A DNA stretch of 64,000 bases from Sphingobacterium corticibacterium (lineage in GTDB: Bacteria; Bacteroidota; Bacteroidia; Sphingobacteriales; Sphingobacteriaceae), in NCBI RefSeq assembly GCF_004208525.1, contig NZ_SGIT01000001.1:992001-1056000 (forward strand). The letters are read 5' to 3'. Positions 10,601-17,747 of the stretch are shown piece by piece (the first letter of the stretch is position 1; each line of letters begins with the position of its first letter). The notes beneath the pieces are model-generated. The model made no database searches, was not told the DNA's origin, and saw only the letters and a program-made list of their open reading frames with translations. A program made the translations under genes and the position numbers.

Positions 10601-12063
10601 TGTGCATTGTCTTTGCTGACATAATAGGTATTATTTGTCGCAATCAGCTTGACATCATGTTTTCTAGCGAGTTGAATAAGCGTCTGGTTGACGCGATCTT
10701 CATCTTCCTGACCATGTCGCATTAGTTCGATATAGAAGTTGTCCTCAAACTGTTCCTTCCACCACAGCAAAGCTTCCTCCGCCTGCGTTTCACCAATGTT
10801 CAGTACTTTGCTAGGTATCTCGCCATACAAGTTACCAGAGAGCACCATGATATCTTCTTTATACTGCTCAATTACGTATCTGTCAATACGAGGAACATAA
10901 TAGAATCCTTCTGTATAGGCAATCGACGCCATCTTTGCCAAATTATGATACCCTTTTAGATTCTTTGCCAGGAAGACAACCTGATAACCGTTATCTTTTC
11001 TTGATTTATCTGTTCTGTTTTCACAAACATAAAACTCACACCCCACGATAGGTTTAATTGCTCGGCCTACCGGTGATTCTCCGCGTTCTAAAGCTTCCGC
11101 ATTTTTTGCCTCGATTTCCTTATTATACCCAAGTACTCTATTTACAAAATGAAAGGCACCCATCATATTACCGTGGTCGGTAAGGGCCACTGCCGGCATA
11201 TTCGCCTTTGCTGCGGCTTCTACTAATGCCGGGATAGAGATGGTCGACTGCAATACGGAAAACTGCGAATGGTTATGCAAATGGGCAAATTCCGCGTCCT
11301 CCAGCGCTTTCTGCAGTTCTTCGTCTATAACCGTGGTCGGCTCATCCGTCTTTTGCGCAGCACGAATAGCATCTGATGCGGCTTTTAGGTTGATATGTTT
11401 TAGCCCTACAGAGGCAATGGTATCGGGGTTATGTTGTCTAAATTCAACAAAATACCCTGTGTCTACCTGTAGTTCTTCCGGTGTAAAAACCTCCCGTCTA
11501 ACGAGCTCAAAAAAACAACGTGTTGTTGCTTCCACATCGGCAGTAGCATTATGTGCTTCGGCGAATGGAACACCAAATAAGTAGTTATGAAGTTCAGTAA
11601 GGTTGGGTAGTTTATAACGCCCACCGCGTCCGCCCGGAAGTTTCAGCAATTCGGCCGTAACCTCTGTACACGTGTCCAATATAGGCATATTTGCTAAAGG
11701 AGAGTTGACCTCATAACGATAGAGTTCACTTCCCATGATATTGATATCAAACCCTATATTCTGTCCGACGACAAACTTGGCCTTTGCTAATGCCGTGTTA
11801 AATTTGTCCAATACATCCACTAGCGGGACACCTTCATTTTCGGCTAACTCCGTGGAAATACCATGAATCTTTTCGGAATCGTATGGAATGTTAAAGCCAT
11901 CCGGTTTAATTAGATAATCCTGATGCTCTATCAGGTTCCCCATTTCATCATGTAGTTGCCATGCTATCTGTATACAGCGCGGCCAGTTATCCGTATCTGT
12001 AATGGGCGCATCCCAACGCTTCGGTAAACCTGTAGTCTCGGTATCAAAAATTATATACATCAA
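7636..12063 (-). CDS. dnaE: DNA polymerase III alpha subunit with fused N-terminal DnaQ-like exonuclease
   Basis: The replicative polymerase, 1475 residues, about 300 longer than E. coli DnaE because it begins with a DEDDh proofreading exonuclease. The exonuclease motifs are DTETTG at residues 7-12, GQNIGFDINIM and AHNATADVEAT. A PHP domain starts near residue 260 (AHLHNHSQFS, LTDHGNMMGAF). The C-family polymerase follows, with GPGRGSAAGS and the catalytic PDIDIDFDD at 686-694. The helix-hairpin-helix and OB-fold regions come last. The ATG at 12063 sits directly before the exonuclease motif, so start and fusion are secure. Polymerase and proofreading are therefore on one chain instead of separate DnaE and DnaQ subunits. 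I believe this layout is common in Bacteroidota. Confidence 0.97.
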   Translation of the reverse strand: MMYIIFDTETTGLPKRWDAPITDTDNWPRCIQIAWQLHDEMGNLIEHQDYLIKPDGFNIPYDSEKIHGISTELAENEGVPLVDVLDKFNTALAKAKFVVGQNIGFDINIMGSELYRYEVNSPLANMPILDTCTEVTAELLKLPGGRGGRYKLPNLTELHNYLFGVPFAEAHNATADVEATTRCFFELVRREVFTPEELQVDTGYFVEFRQHNPDTIASVGLKHINLKAASDAIRAAQKTDEPTTVIDEELQKALEDAEFAHLHNHSQFSVLQSTISIPALVEAAAKANMPAVALTDHGNMMGAFHFVNRVLGYNKEIEAKNAEALERGESPVGRAIKPIVGCEFYVCENRTDKSRKDNGYQVVFLAKNLKGYHNLAKMASIAYTEGFYYVPRIDRYVIEQYKEDIMVLSGNLYGEIPSKVLNIGETQAEEALLWWKEQFEDNFYIELMRHGQEDEDRVNQTLIQLARKHDVKLIATNNTYYVSKDNAHAHDILLCVKDGEKLSTPKGRGRGFRFGLPNQEYYFKSVGEMKQVFADVPDAIINIQEILDKIEVYSLNRDVLLPKFIIPEKFQHAEDDLDGGKRGENAYLRHLTYEGAKERYEEITDSIRERLDFELETIERTGYPGYFLIVHDFIAAARKMGVSVGPGRGSAAGSAVAYCLKITNLDPIAYDLLFERFLNPDRVSMPDIDIDFDDEGRSRVMQYVIDKYGASQVAQIITYGTMAAKSSIRDTARVLDLPLQDANEIAKLIPNLKLNKIFSMDEKAMKEVLRSEELEAVNRLKSLADGAGLEAETIKQARVLEGSMRNTGIHACGVIITPDDITKFVPVSLAKDSDLYVTQFDNSVVESAGLLKMDFLGLKTLTLIKDTVANVKLRHGVELDPDKFPIDDLLTYELFQRGETVGVFQYESPGMQKYMKELKPTVFADLIAMNALYRPGPMEYIPSFVKRKHGIEPITYDLEACEEYLQETYGITVYQEQVMLLSQKLAGFSKGDADVLRKAMGKKQKAVLDKMKPKFVEQAAANGHNAKTLEKIWTDWEAFASYAFNKSHSTCYAWVAYQTAYLKAHYPAEYMAAVLSNNMNDIKTVTFFMEECRRMGLQVLGPDVNESYYKFTVNDQGAIRFGMGAVKGVGAGAVDTIVQTREKDGKYKSVFDLAKRVDLRAANKKAFESLAYAGGFDSFTNTHRAQYFHVDGDNSTGLEKAIKYGHRIKENENSAQASLFGGSAATELPEPVLAPCHAWGLIEKLKYEKDVIGIYLTSHPLDNYKFEIKHFCHNKVIDLQLINKVKASEVEEEVLLEFNRIKNKEVVVGGIIAVANHRVAKSGKPFGSFMIEDYSESFEIMVFGEDYVKFRGYLQEGFFVQIRGLVQERFRQAGNWGFELKNIQLLSDLRDKMAKSFTIQCPLHLVNDQFVHQMYTLVESTKVEGQECNCQLKFKILDIQDELSIEMPAKSLKINLTNDFLDGLEKFEGVHYKLN

Positions 12064-12082
12064 ATTCCCTTTCTCTTCTCCA

Positions 12083-12090
12083 CAAAATTA
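12083..12090 (-). promoter_or_regulatory. Candidate -7 promoter box for dnaE
   Basis: CAAAATTA on the plus strand reads TAATTTTG on the minus strand, matching TAnnTTTG, 20 bases before the dnaE start codon. There is no clear -33 element, and an AT-rich region could give this by chance. Confidence 0.35.
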
Positions 12091-12175
12091 AAAAATAAAG
12101 ATACGGAATGGAGGTGTTTGGAAACAAAACATTTTCCTTATTTTGTATTGGAATGTAATTTGATAAAGATAAATC

Positions 12176-12736
12176 ATGATGAAATTTTTAAAAATAGTAT
12201 TTATTATTGTTATTCTGATTGCTATCGGTTGGTTTTTGCTGGTGCGATTTGGTAATAGACCAACATCGGAAAGTAAGCATCAATTACTGATCGAGCGCAT
12301 TGAGGCAATGGGTAAGCTGGAATTAGTGAAATATCGGTTCAGTGATGTATTGGAACACAAAAACGTCAGTGCCTATTTACCGGATGCAAGCGTTTTGCTC
12401 ATTGTTAAAGCTGACGCTGTGGGATGTGTGGACTTGACAAAACTCTCTCCACAAGATATAGAAGTAATAGACGATTCAGTCTCTATACGACTGCCAGCCC
12501 CTGAGATCTGTTATGTTAAAATCGATCACGAGGCTTCAAAAGTATATGATACGAAAATGGCATTCTTCCGAGAAGCCACTCTGGTCGACGAGGCTTTTAA
12601 AAGTGCCGAGAAGGAAGTTTATAAAGAAGTACGAAATTCAGATATTTTAACCCAGACAAAAGAAAACGCAATCCATGTGTTTAGGCCTTTACTAGAGGGA
12701 TTGGGTTTTTCTAAAATAAGGGTGCATTTTGAATAA
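12176..12736 (+). CDS. DUF4230 domain membrane-anchored protein
   Basis: A protein of 186 residues with one N-terminal membrane helix (about residues 5-24, rich in I, V and L), followed by a domain facing the periplasm. The domain matches DUF4230: LELVKYRFSDVLEH, a central hydrophobic strand LLIVKADAVGCVDLTKL, and IRLPAPEICYVKIDHE. The family is widespread but its function is unknown. Two start codons are adjacent (12176 and 12179). The gene is divergent from dnaE and ends at its own terminator. No partner in the neighbourhood suggests a role. Confidence 0.85.
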   Translation: MMKFLKIVFIIVILIAIGWFLLVRFGNRPTSESKHQLLIERIEAMGKLELVKYRFSDVLEHKNVSAYLPDASVLLIVKADAVGCVDLTKLSPQDIEVIDDSVSIRLPAPEICYVKIDHEASKVYDTKMAFFREATLVDEAFKSAEKEVYKEVRNSDILTQTKENAIHVFRPLLEGLGFSKIRVHFE

Positions 12737-12852
12737 TACTAAGATCGCTTTAAACGTTAAAAAATGTTAAATGGTCGGTTTTAGATAATAGTTTACCCTC
12801 GTTGGCGTTATAAGAGTATAATTTCATAATTTAGGTTAATAATTGGTTTGGT

Positions 12853-12890
12853 AAAATCCTGAGGTTCCCCGCTTCAGGATTTTTCATTTT
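12853..12890 (+). terminator. Terminator downstream of the DUF4230 gene
   Basis: AAAATCCTGA at 12853-12862 pairs perfectly with TCAGGATTTT at 12874-12883, followed by a T-rich tail. This is a textbook intrinsic terminator for plus-strand transcription, 117 bases after the DUF4230 stop. Confidence 0.85.
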
Positions 12891-12930
12891 ATATGGTAAT
12901 CCGATAAAACATATTCTCTCAAAACATCAT

Positions 12931-12967
12931 AAAAAAGAAGACCTCCATCCGGGCGGATAGAGGCCTC
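12931..12967 (-). terminator. Terminator for minus-strand transcription from the zinc-ribbon gene
   Basis: Read on the minus strand, positions 12967-12937 fold into a 13-bp stem with a few G-U pairs around a GCCC loop, followed by UUCUUUUUU. On the plus strand the G-U pairs become A-C mismatches, so the element is directional. The only candidate source gene is the one at 13103-13471, whose stop is 136 bases upstream. Confidence 0.7.
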
Positions 12968-13102
12968 ACTAACCAATTATAACTTGCCGCCATGCTCTAG
13001 CGGACTGAATTATGAAACGCTAAGATAAAAAGAAAATCCAACTATGCAAAATAATTCATCTATTTTATCTACTTCCAATTTTAGCCCTAAAATTATTTTT
13101 TC

Positions 13103-13471
13103 TTAGATTTTTTCCGTTATCTTTTGCCGAACGACAAGAAACCGTTCCCCGCCTAACGGTAAGTAACCATATTCATAAACAAAAAAATAAATCTGTCCTT
13201 TGGCAGTGCTAAGCTGATTCGTATAAAAATCGAAATCCAATCCGCTAGACAGTAGTTTTTCGCGTGATACTTTCTGCATTTTTTCATTGCCTAGTATTTC
13301 ACTCAGAATTCGCCGATTTCGTTTTAGTATATCATTGATTTTTCGCACAAAACGGTTAGGAACACTATTTCGATTATTGTTGTAAGCATTCCGGCAGCCG
13401 TCATCGCAATAACGTTTATCCGACCGCCCTACAATAGGTTCGCCACAAGCTAAACACATACGTTTCTTCAT
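13103..13471 (-). CDS. Zinc-ribbon protein of unknown function
   Basis: A small basic protein of 122 residues. The N-terminus holds a four-cysteine zinc ribbon: CLACGEPIVGRSDKRYC, then DDGCRNAYNNN. This ribbon is common in small Bacteroidota proteins and resembles the treble-clef metal sites of nucleic-acid-binding proteins. A basic helical region (VRKINDILKRNRRILSEIL) follows, then a beta-rich C-terminus (IYFFVYEYGYLPL). It is divergent from ssb, with an unusual 10-bp repeat array in between. A nucleic-acid-related role is plausible but not shown. Confidence 0.75.
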   Translation of the reverse strand: MKKRMCLACGEPIVGRSDKRYCDDGCRNAYNNNRNSVPNRFVRKINDILKRNRRILSEILGNEKMQKVSREKLLSSGLDFDFYTNQLSTAKGQIYFFVYEYGYLPLGGERFLVVRQKITEKI

Positions 13472-13510
13472 ATTTTTACATAATTCTATTATAATTCTTT
13501 ACTCTACAAA

Positions 13511-13550
13511 CGTTTTTAATCGTTTATAAACGGTTATAAACGTGTATAAT
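13511..13550. repeat. Four tandem 10-bp repeats, consensus CGTTTATAAA
   Basis: Four consecutive 10-base units (CGTTTTTAAT, CGTTTATAAA, CGGTTATAAA, CGTGTATAAT) sit exactly one helical turn apart. Units two and three include the 12-bp palindrome CGTTTATAAACG at 13521-13532. The array is 40 bases upstream of the zinc-ribbon gene and 120 bases upstream of ssb. Binding sites phased on one face of the helix suggest an oligomerising DNA-binding protein or intrinsically bent DNA. Confidence 0.6.
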
Positions 13551-13669
13551 TGGTTAACTACCGGCTAGTCGCAACCAGCTTTCGCAACTTTGAAATGTCA
13601 ACAGCGAATACCATTGACACTATAAATGTAAAATATCTAAGGTGGATTTACAACTAAAATTTCAATATT

Positions 13670-14074
13670 ATGAGCACGTTAATTAATGTAGTACAACTTA
13701 TCGGACGTTTAGGAGCCGATGCAGAAGTAAAGTCAACAACAAACGGAACCAAAGTTTCCAACGTACGTTTTGCCACCAATGAGTACTCCAGAAACAGTCA
13801 TGGAGAATGGGTAGAAACTACCTATTGGCACAGCTTGGTATTTTGGGGGAAGCTAGCAGAGCGATTAGAAAAGAAATGTAAAAAGGGAACCCGCTTATTG
13901 ATACAAGGTTCTTTGGTTTATCGTGATTATACCGATGTTAACAACATAAAAAGAGAAGTCACCGATATACGGGTACAACAATTTATGGTGCTGGATGGTC
14001 ACGCAGGCCATGCGTCTTTGTTAGAAGTTCCCGCTGATATCGATGACGACGATGTAGATCATCATTCTTCATAG
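13670..14074 (+). CDS. ssb: Single-stranded DNA-binding protein (short paralogue)
   Basis: An OB-fold SSB of 134 residues. It shows the family start (NVVQLIGRLGADAEVK), conserved aromatic DNA-stacking residues (TTYWHSLVFWGKLAERL) and KKGTRLLIQGSLVYRDY. The usual acidic partner-binding tip DDDIPF is absent. The protein ends in an Asp-rich run followed by DHHSS. Without the terminal Phe it may not recruit the standard SSB partners, so it is probably a secondary SSB and not the replicative one. The start at 13670 is the family-typical MSTL. A box resembling the -7 element (CAACTTTG, one mismatch) lies at 13585-13592. Confidence 0.93.
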   Translation: MSTLINVVQLIGRLGADAEVKSTTNGTKVSNVRFATNEYSRNSHGEWVETTYWHSLVFWGKLAERLEKKCKKGTRLLIQGSLVYRDYTDVNNIKREVTDIRVQQFMVLDGHAGHASLLEVPADIDDDDVDHHSS

Positions 14075-14082
14075 AAACAAAG

Positions 14083-14118
14083 AGGGTGTCTTTCAAATCG
14101 GAGAGACACCCTTCTCTG
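14083..14118 (+). terminator. Terminator between ssb and alkaline phosphatase
   Basis: AGGGTGTCT at 14083-14091 pairs with AGACACCCT at 14104-14112 around a 12-base loop, with a pyrimidine-rich tail. It lies 8 bases after the ssb stop, between convergent genes, so it may serve both. Confidence 0.7.
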
Positions 14119-14139
14119 TAGATGCATAATACCATCCCT

Positions 14140-15549
14140 TTATAAATCCCAACCGGCAGCCTCTGCTACTTTTTTGGGAATATCGGTATTCTCCATTTTA
14201 TGCGTAAATCTCCCCGCTCCCGCTCCAATAGCAAAAACAGGAATATAAGCGGCCGAATGCCCTCCTGATGCCCAGCTCACCGAACCTTTTTTATTCAATA
14301 TTTTAATAGCCTCGCTTGCTAATTTATCATCGTTTGCATATAAACTTTTTGCTGTTTCCTCTCTATGTTGCAAAAAACTTTTTTCGTAAATAGCAACAAG
14401 GGTTTCTTCTTCTTCTTTGCTCACCGCCACATCCGCAAACAGTCCGATATTTTCCGTTAAGATGCCTTTTACTTCTTCCCAGCTTACGTCCCTTTTTGCA
14501 GTTCGCAGTGCAGACAATAACTGCGATAATGTACCTTGGGATACCCGTTGGTTTACCAATAGTTTGGTGTTCAAGCGACTGCTGCCGTTACCCACAGCGA
14601 TACCACCAGTCTCATGGTCCGCCGTGACGATAATCAGGGTTTCCTCTGGATACTTTTCATAAAATGCATAAGCCCTTTTTACCGCTTCGTTAAAATCTAA
14701 TACTTCCCGAATAGTCGTTGTCGCATCATTGGCATGTGATGACCAATCGATCTTGCCTCCCTCAACCATCAAAAAGAAACCACGATTGTTATTTTTTGTT
14801 AACGATTCAATAGCCGCATCGGTTATCTGTGCTAAATTTAAATCGTCTTGTTTTTGATCAATAGCAAATTTTAACGCGGAGGGATCCTCCTCTTTTACAT
14901 TCATCAGAATTATTTTATCGGCAGCTTGCTTCGTTTTATGATAATCCGCTAAGCCATAAGCTAACGTATACCCCGCTTTTTCAAACTGCGGAAACAAGGA
15001 AGGAGCTTCCTTGTTTTCCGAATCCTTATTTGGGCTTAAGAAACCTGATCCTGCAAAAAAATCAAAATTTGATTTTATAATATCTTGTCCGATTTCATAA
15101 TAACGATTACGGTTAGATTGATGGGCGTAAAACGAAGCTGGGGTGGCGTGATCTATACTCACAGAAGTGGTAACCCCCACTTTAAGACCTGCTTCTTTCG
15201 CCGCGTAAGCGATACTCTTATAGGCTGTTGTAGCGGCACTGTCCATTCCTATCACACCATTTTTAGTTTTTTTACCCACAGCCAACGCCGTCCCTCCAGC
15301 TGCGGAGTCCGTCACACCATGGGATAAAGAATACGAAGTAGCAAATGTCGCGTAGGGAAATGTAGAGAATATCAACGGGAATACCGTATTGCGATCTTCT
15401 TGCGCCGCCAGAAAAACTTCAGTCAGGTTAATTTGGTTTAAACCCATTCCGTCGCCAATCATAAAAAAAACGTACTTGGGTTTCTGTTGTGCGAACGCGC
15501 CAAATACAACAGACAACAGGAGGCAAAGAATTAAAACACTTTTCTTCAT
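14140..15549 (-). CDS. Alkaline phosphatase (PhoA family)
   Basis: A secreted phosphomonoesterase of 469 residues. A signal peptide covers residues 1-20 and ends at AFA-QQ. The metal and nucleophile motifs are present: Asp33 in MIGDGMG, the nucleophile Ser82 in TDSAAGGTA, ADHETGG, and SGGHSAAYIPVFAIGAG with a zinc-binding His. It releases phosphate from organic esters in the periplasm. It has its own promoter region and no pho-regulon partners beside it, so induction by phosphate starvation cannot be read from the sequence. An exact substrate preference is not evident either. Confidence 0.93.
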   Translation of the reverse strand: MKKSVLILCLLLSVVFGAFAQQKPKYVFFMIGDGMGLNQINLTEVFLAAQEDRNTVFPLIFSTFPYATFATSYSLSHGVTDSAAGGTALAVGKKTKNGVIGMDSAATTAYKSIAYAAKEAGLKVGVTTSVSIDHATPASFYAHQSNRNRYYEIGQDIIKSNFDFFAGSGFLSPNKDSENKEAPSLFPQFEKAGYTLAYGLADYHKTKQAADKIILMNVKEEDPSALKFAIDQKQDDLNLAQITDAAIESLTKNNNRGFFLMVEGGKIDWSSHANDATTTIREVLDFNEAVKRAYAFYEKYPEETLIIVTADHETGGIAVGNGSSRLNTKLLVNQRVSQGTLSQLLSALRTAKRDVSWEEVKGILTENIGLFADVAVSKEEEETLVAIYEKSFLQHREETAKSLYANDDKLASEAIKILNKKGSVSWASGGHSAAYIPVFAIGAGAGRFTHKMENTDIPKKVAEAAGWDL

Positions 15550-15690
15550 TTTTTTTGGATATGTTTACGTTGATAAAATTAACATACTATTATAAAGTCT
15601 ATGTTAAATTAAGTAGCTTATGAAGTTAAAACAAATAATCAAATAACACCAAATCTTATCTAACAAGTTACATCGGTTTAGAGAAAACAT

Positions 15691-15698
15691 TATTTTTG
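15691..15698 (+). promoter_or_regulatory. -7 promoter box directly before the start codon (possible leaderless transcript)
   Basis: TATTTTTG matches the TAnnTTTG consensus and ends 6 bases before the ATG at 15705. Since transcription in this phylum starts about 5-8 bases after the box, the mRNA would begin at or next to the start codon. No good -33 element is visible. Confidence 0.45.
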
Positions 15699-15704
15699 CA
15701 AAAT

Positions 15705-16013
15705 ATGACAGTACAACAGAAAGAAATGATTGTTCAGGATTTCGAAAAATACATGCAGTATACTTCGCAATATAAGCTACCTTTCACGTTGGAGCGTTTT
15801 GCCACATTCGCGACTTCTTTAGTCAATTTCTACGCCGGCAGTAATTTGATCTCAACGGGCGAGAGAAAGGAAACCGCTTTGTTACTCAGCCGTTCTTTTA
15901 ATGCCGGTATCGGAAACCGTATTACCCACGAAGATCTCGATCAGATTGCTGATTTGATAATTTCAGATTCCACGATCGATTATTCAATTTTAAGCCCTAT
16001 ATTTTCTTCGTGA
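15705..16013 (+). CDS. Uncharacterised all-helical protein, 102 aa
   Basis: I do not recognise the family. The predicted soluble protein is mostly alpha-helical, has no signal peptide and contains no cysteine. Two well-formed segments, FTLERFATFATSLVNFYAG and ITHEDLDQIADLIISDS, look like helices of a small bundle. A TTG at 15696 is in frame, but it lies inside the promoter box, so the ATG at 15705 is preferred. The next gene starts 10 bases after its stop, so the two are probably co-transcribed. Confidence 0.65.
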   Translation: MTVQQKEMIVQDFEKYMQYTSQYKLPFTLERFATFATSLVNFYAGSNLISTGERKETALLLSRSFNAGIGNRITHEDLDQIADLIISDSTIDYSILSPIFSS

Positions 16014-16023
16014 AAAGTTTTTA

Positions 16024-16473
16024 ATGGCACAGAAGATGGCAACAACAAAGACGACTTACTCAGGGAACGATGTTATGGATTTTATAAATTCATACGTTGA
16101 CAACGAACAGAAAAAAGCCGATAGTATTCGTCTCATAGAACTGATACAGGAATGGTGCGGCTTGGAACCTAAAATGTGGGGACCGACCATTATCGGGTTC
16201 GGCAATTACCACTATAAATATGCCAGTGGACACCAAGGCGAAGCCCCAATTCTTGGTTTTTCACCGCGAAAAGCAGCTTTTTCGTTATATGTTTTCTCCG
16301 ACACCGAGAGAAGTAAGCTATTATTACCTGACCTAGGTAAATTCAAAATGGGCAAAGCCTGTATTTATATAAAAAAACTTGCGGATATCAATATCTCCAC
16401 GTTACACGAACTATGCAAAGAATCCATAAACTACATTCATAAACATCACGAATGTGCTTGCCGGGTAAAATAA
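16024..16473 (+). CDS. DUF1801 domain-containing protein
   Basis: A cytosolic protein of 149 residues matching the DUF1801 (YdhG-like) fold. The hallmark segments are EWCGLEPKMWGPTIIGFGNYHYKY, with the conserved WG and the aromatic YHY, FSPRKAAFSLYVF, and LLPDLGKFKMGKACIYIKKL. The family is widespread and small, and its molecular function is undefined. An alternative start lies at 16036. It follows the helical protein at 15705 with a 10-base gap, which suggests a two-gene unit. The C-terminus ends in a His- and Cys-rich stretch (HKHHECACRVK) that could bind metal. Confidence 0.85.
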   Translation: MAQKMATTKTTYSGNDVMDFINSYVDNEQKKADSIRLIELIQEWCGLEPKMWGPTIIGFGNYHYKYASGHQGEAPILGFSPRKAAFSLYVFSDTERSKLLLPDLGKFKMGKACIYIKKLADINISTLHELCKESINYIHKHHECACRVK

Positions 16474-16555
16474 TAATAAAACCAATGCCCTCAGGGGGTA
16501 ATAAGGATAACTCGTGTTAATACAAATTTAATTCGTCGCATTGCAAAAGAAAATT

Positions 16556-16563
16556 TACCTTTG
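16556..16563 (+). promoter_or_regulatory. -7 promoter box for the MFS transporter gene
   Basis: TACCTTTG is a perfect TAnnTTTG match in the typical context ATTTACCTTTGCG, 23 bases before the start codon at 16587. A TTG at 16541-16543 is too close to act as the usual -33 element. Confidence 0.6.
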
Positions 16564-16586
16564 CGCTCTCTATTTAGCACAGGCAA

Positions 16587-17747
16587 ATGAACAAAGCACT
16601 TATTGCATTAGCATTTGGCGGATTAGCTATCGGGATGACAGAGTTTACCATGATGGGCATCCTTCCAGACATCGCCAAAGATTTACAAATTGAAATTCCA
16701 GAAGCCAGTAACTTAATAGCCCTCTATGCGTTGGGCGTTGTTGTGGGTGCTCCTACCCTGGTTGCATTCAGTGGAAAATATTCCCCACGAAACATCCTGC
16801 TTTTCCTGATGCTACTGTTCTTCGTATTTAATGGTATTTTTGCGATTGCCCCCAACAAAGTGCTGCTGCTCACCTCACGCTTCATCTCCGGTTTTCCACA
16901 CGGTGCTTTTTTTGGAGTAGGTTCAGTAGTTGCGGCGCGATTGGCAAAACCTGGTAAAGAAGCGCAAGCTATTTCTATGATGTTTACCGGAATGACGATA
17001 GCGAACTTGGCGGGCGTGCCTTTAGGAACGTATATAGGCCATCATTATTCTTGGCGAATCACTTATGGCGTAATTAGCTTATTGGGCTTGATTACCTTTT
17101 TGGCTATCTATTTCTGGATGCCGAAAATGGAAGCCAGCAAAACGAACAATGTGTTAAAACAGATAAGCTATTTCGCCCGCTGGGATGCGTGGTTAATGGT
17201 TGCTGTTATTGCCATTGGAACCGGTGGCTTGTTCGCCTGGATATCCTATATCGCCCCGTTAGTAACCGATGTATCGAATCTTCCCGAAAACCGGGTGCCA
17301 TTTATTATGATTTTGGTAGGATTGGGTATGTTTTTCGGAAATATCATCGGTGGTAAGCTCGCGGATAGCATAACACCTTCCAAAGCAGTCATTATGGGCT
17401 TTATAGCTATGGCAATTTGTTTATTATTAGTGTTTTTTATCGCTCATATCACTTATTTAGCTTATCCTATGGCCTTTATCACCGGGATGATTTCCTTTTC
17501 TATTGGTTCTCCTCTTCAAATGATGCTGATCAACAATGCTAAAGGAGCAGAAACATTTGCCGCGGCAGCGGGACAAGCAAGTTTTAATATTGGGAATACC
17601 CTCGGCGCCTATCTTGGCGCGATCCCAATTACGCTCGGATATGCCTATAACTATCCATCACTCGTGGGTGTATGCATGGCTAGTATGGGAGCTGTTCTCG
17701 CTTATACCTTCTGGCGGACCGTAGTGCGGGCGAAAATGAATGTCTAG
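16587..17747 (+). CDS. MFS transporter, AraJ/YdhP-like DHA1 family
   Basis: An inner-membrane transporter of 386 residues with 12 predicted membrane helices. The N-terminus (LAIGMTEFTMMGILPDIAKDL) is typical of the AraJ/YdhP/PbuE branch of drug:H+ antiporter-1 proteins. SRFISGFPHGAFFGVGS in helix 4 and the inter-domain loop fit the same branch. Members export sugars, nucleosides or drugs, and the substrate here cannot be told. Its TAG stop overlaps the stop of the convergent DUF3810 gene within CTAG (17744-17747), so no terminator can separate them. Confidence 0.88.
   Translation: MNKALIALAFGGLAIGMTEFTMMGILPDIAKDLQIEIPEASNLIALYALGVVVGAPTLVAFSGKYSPRNILLFLMLLFFVFNGIFAIAPNKVLLLTSRFISGFPHGAFFGVGSVVAARLAKPGKEAQAISMMFTGMTIANLAGVPLGTYIGHHYSWRITYGVISLLGLITFLAIYFWMPKMEASKTNNVLKQISYFARWDAWLMVAVIAIGTGGLFAWISYIAPLVTDVSNLPENRVPFIMILVGLGMFFGNIIGGKLADSITPSKAVIMGFIAMAICLLLVFFIAHITYLAYPMAFITGMISFSIGSPLQMMLINNAKGAETFAAAAGQASFNIGNTLGAYLGAIPITLGYAYNYPSLVGVCMASMGAVLAYTFWRTVVRAKMNV

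Larger units (their letters stand above)
12737..13102. other. Gene-free interval holding two terminators
   Basis: This stretch lies between the convergent DUF4230 and zinc-ribbon genes. It has no credible open frame. It holds a plus-strand terminator at 12853-12890 and a minus-strand terminator at 12931-12967. The rest (12968-13102) is AT-rich, and I see no further structure in it. Confidence 0.6.

Noticed and set aside
13516..13527. Near match to the LacI palindrome (TTAATCGTTTAT)
   Set aside because: It is one base off and is a by-product of the 10-bp repeat array, far from the sugar genes.
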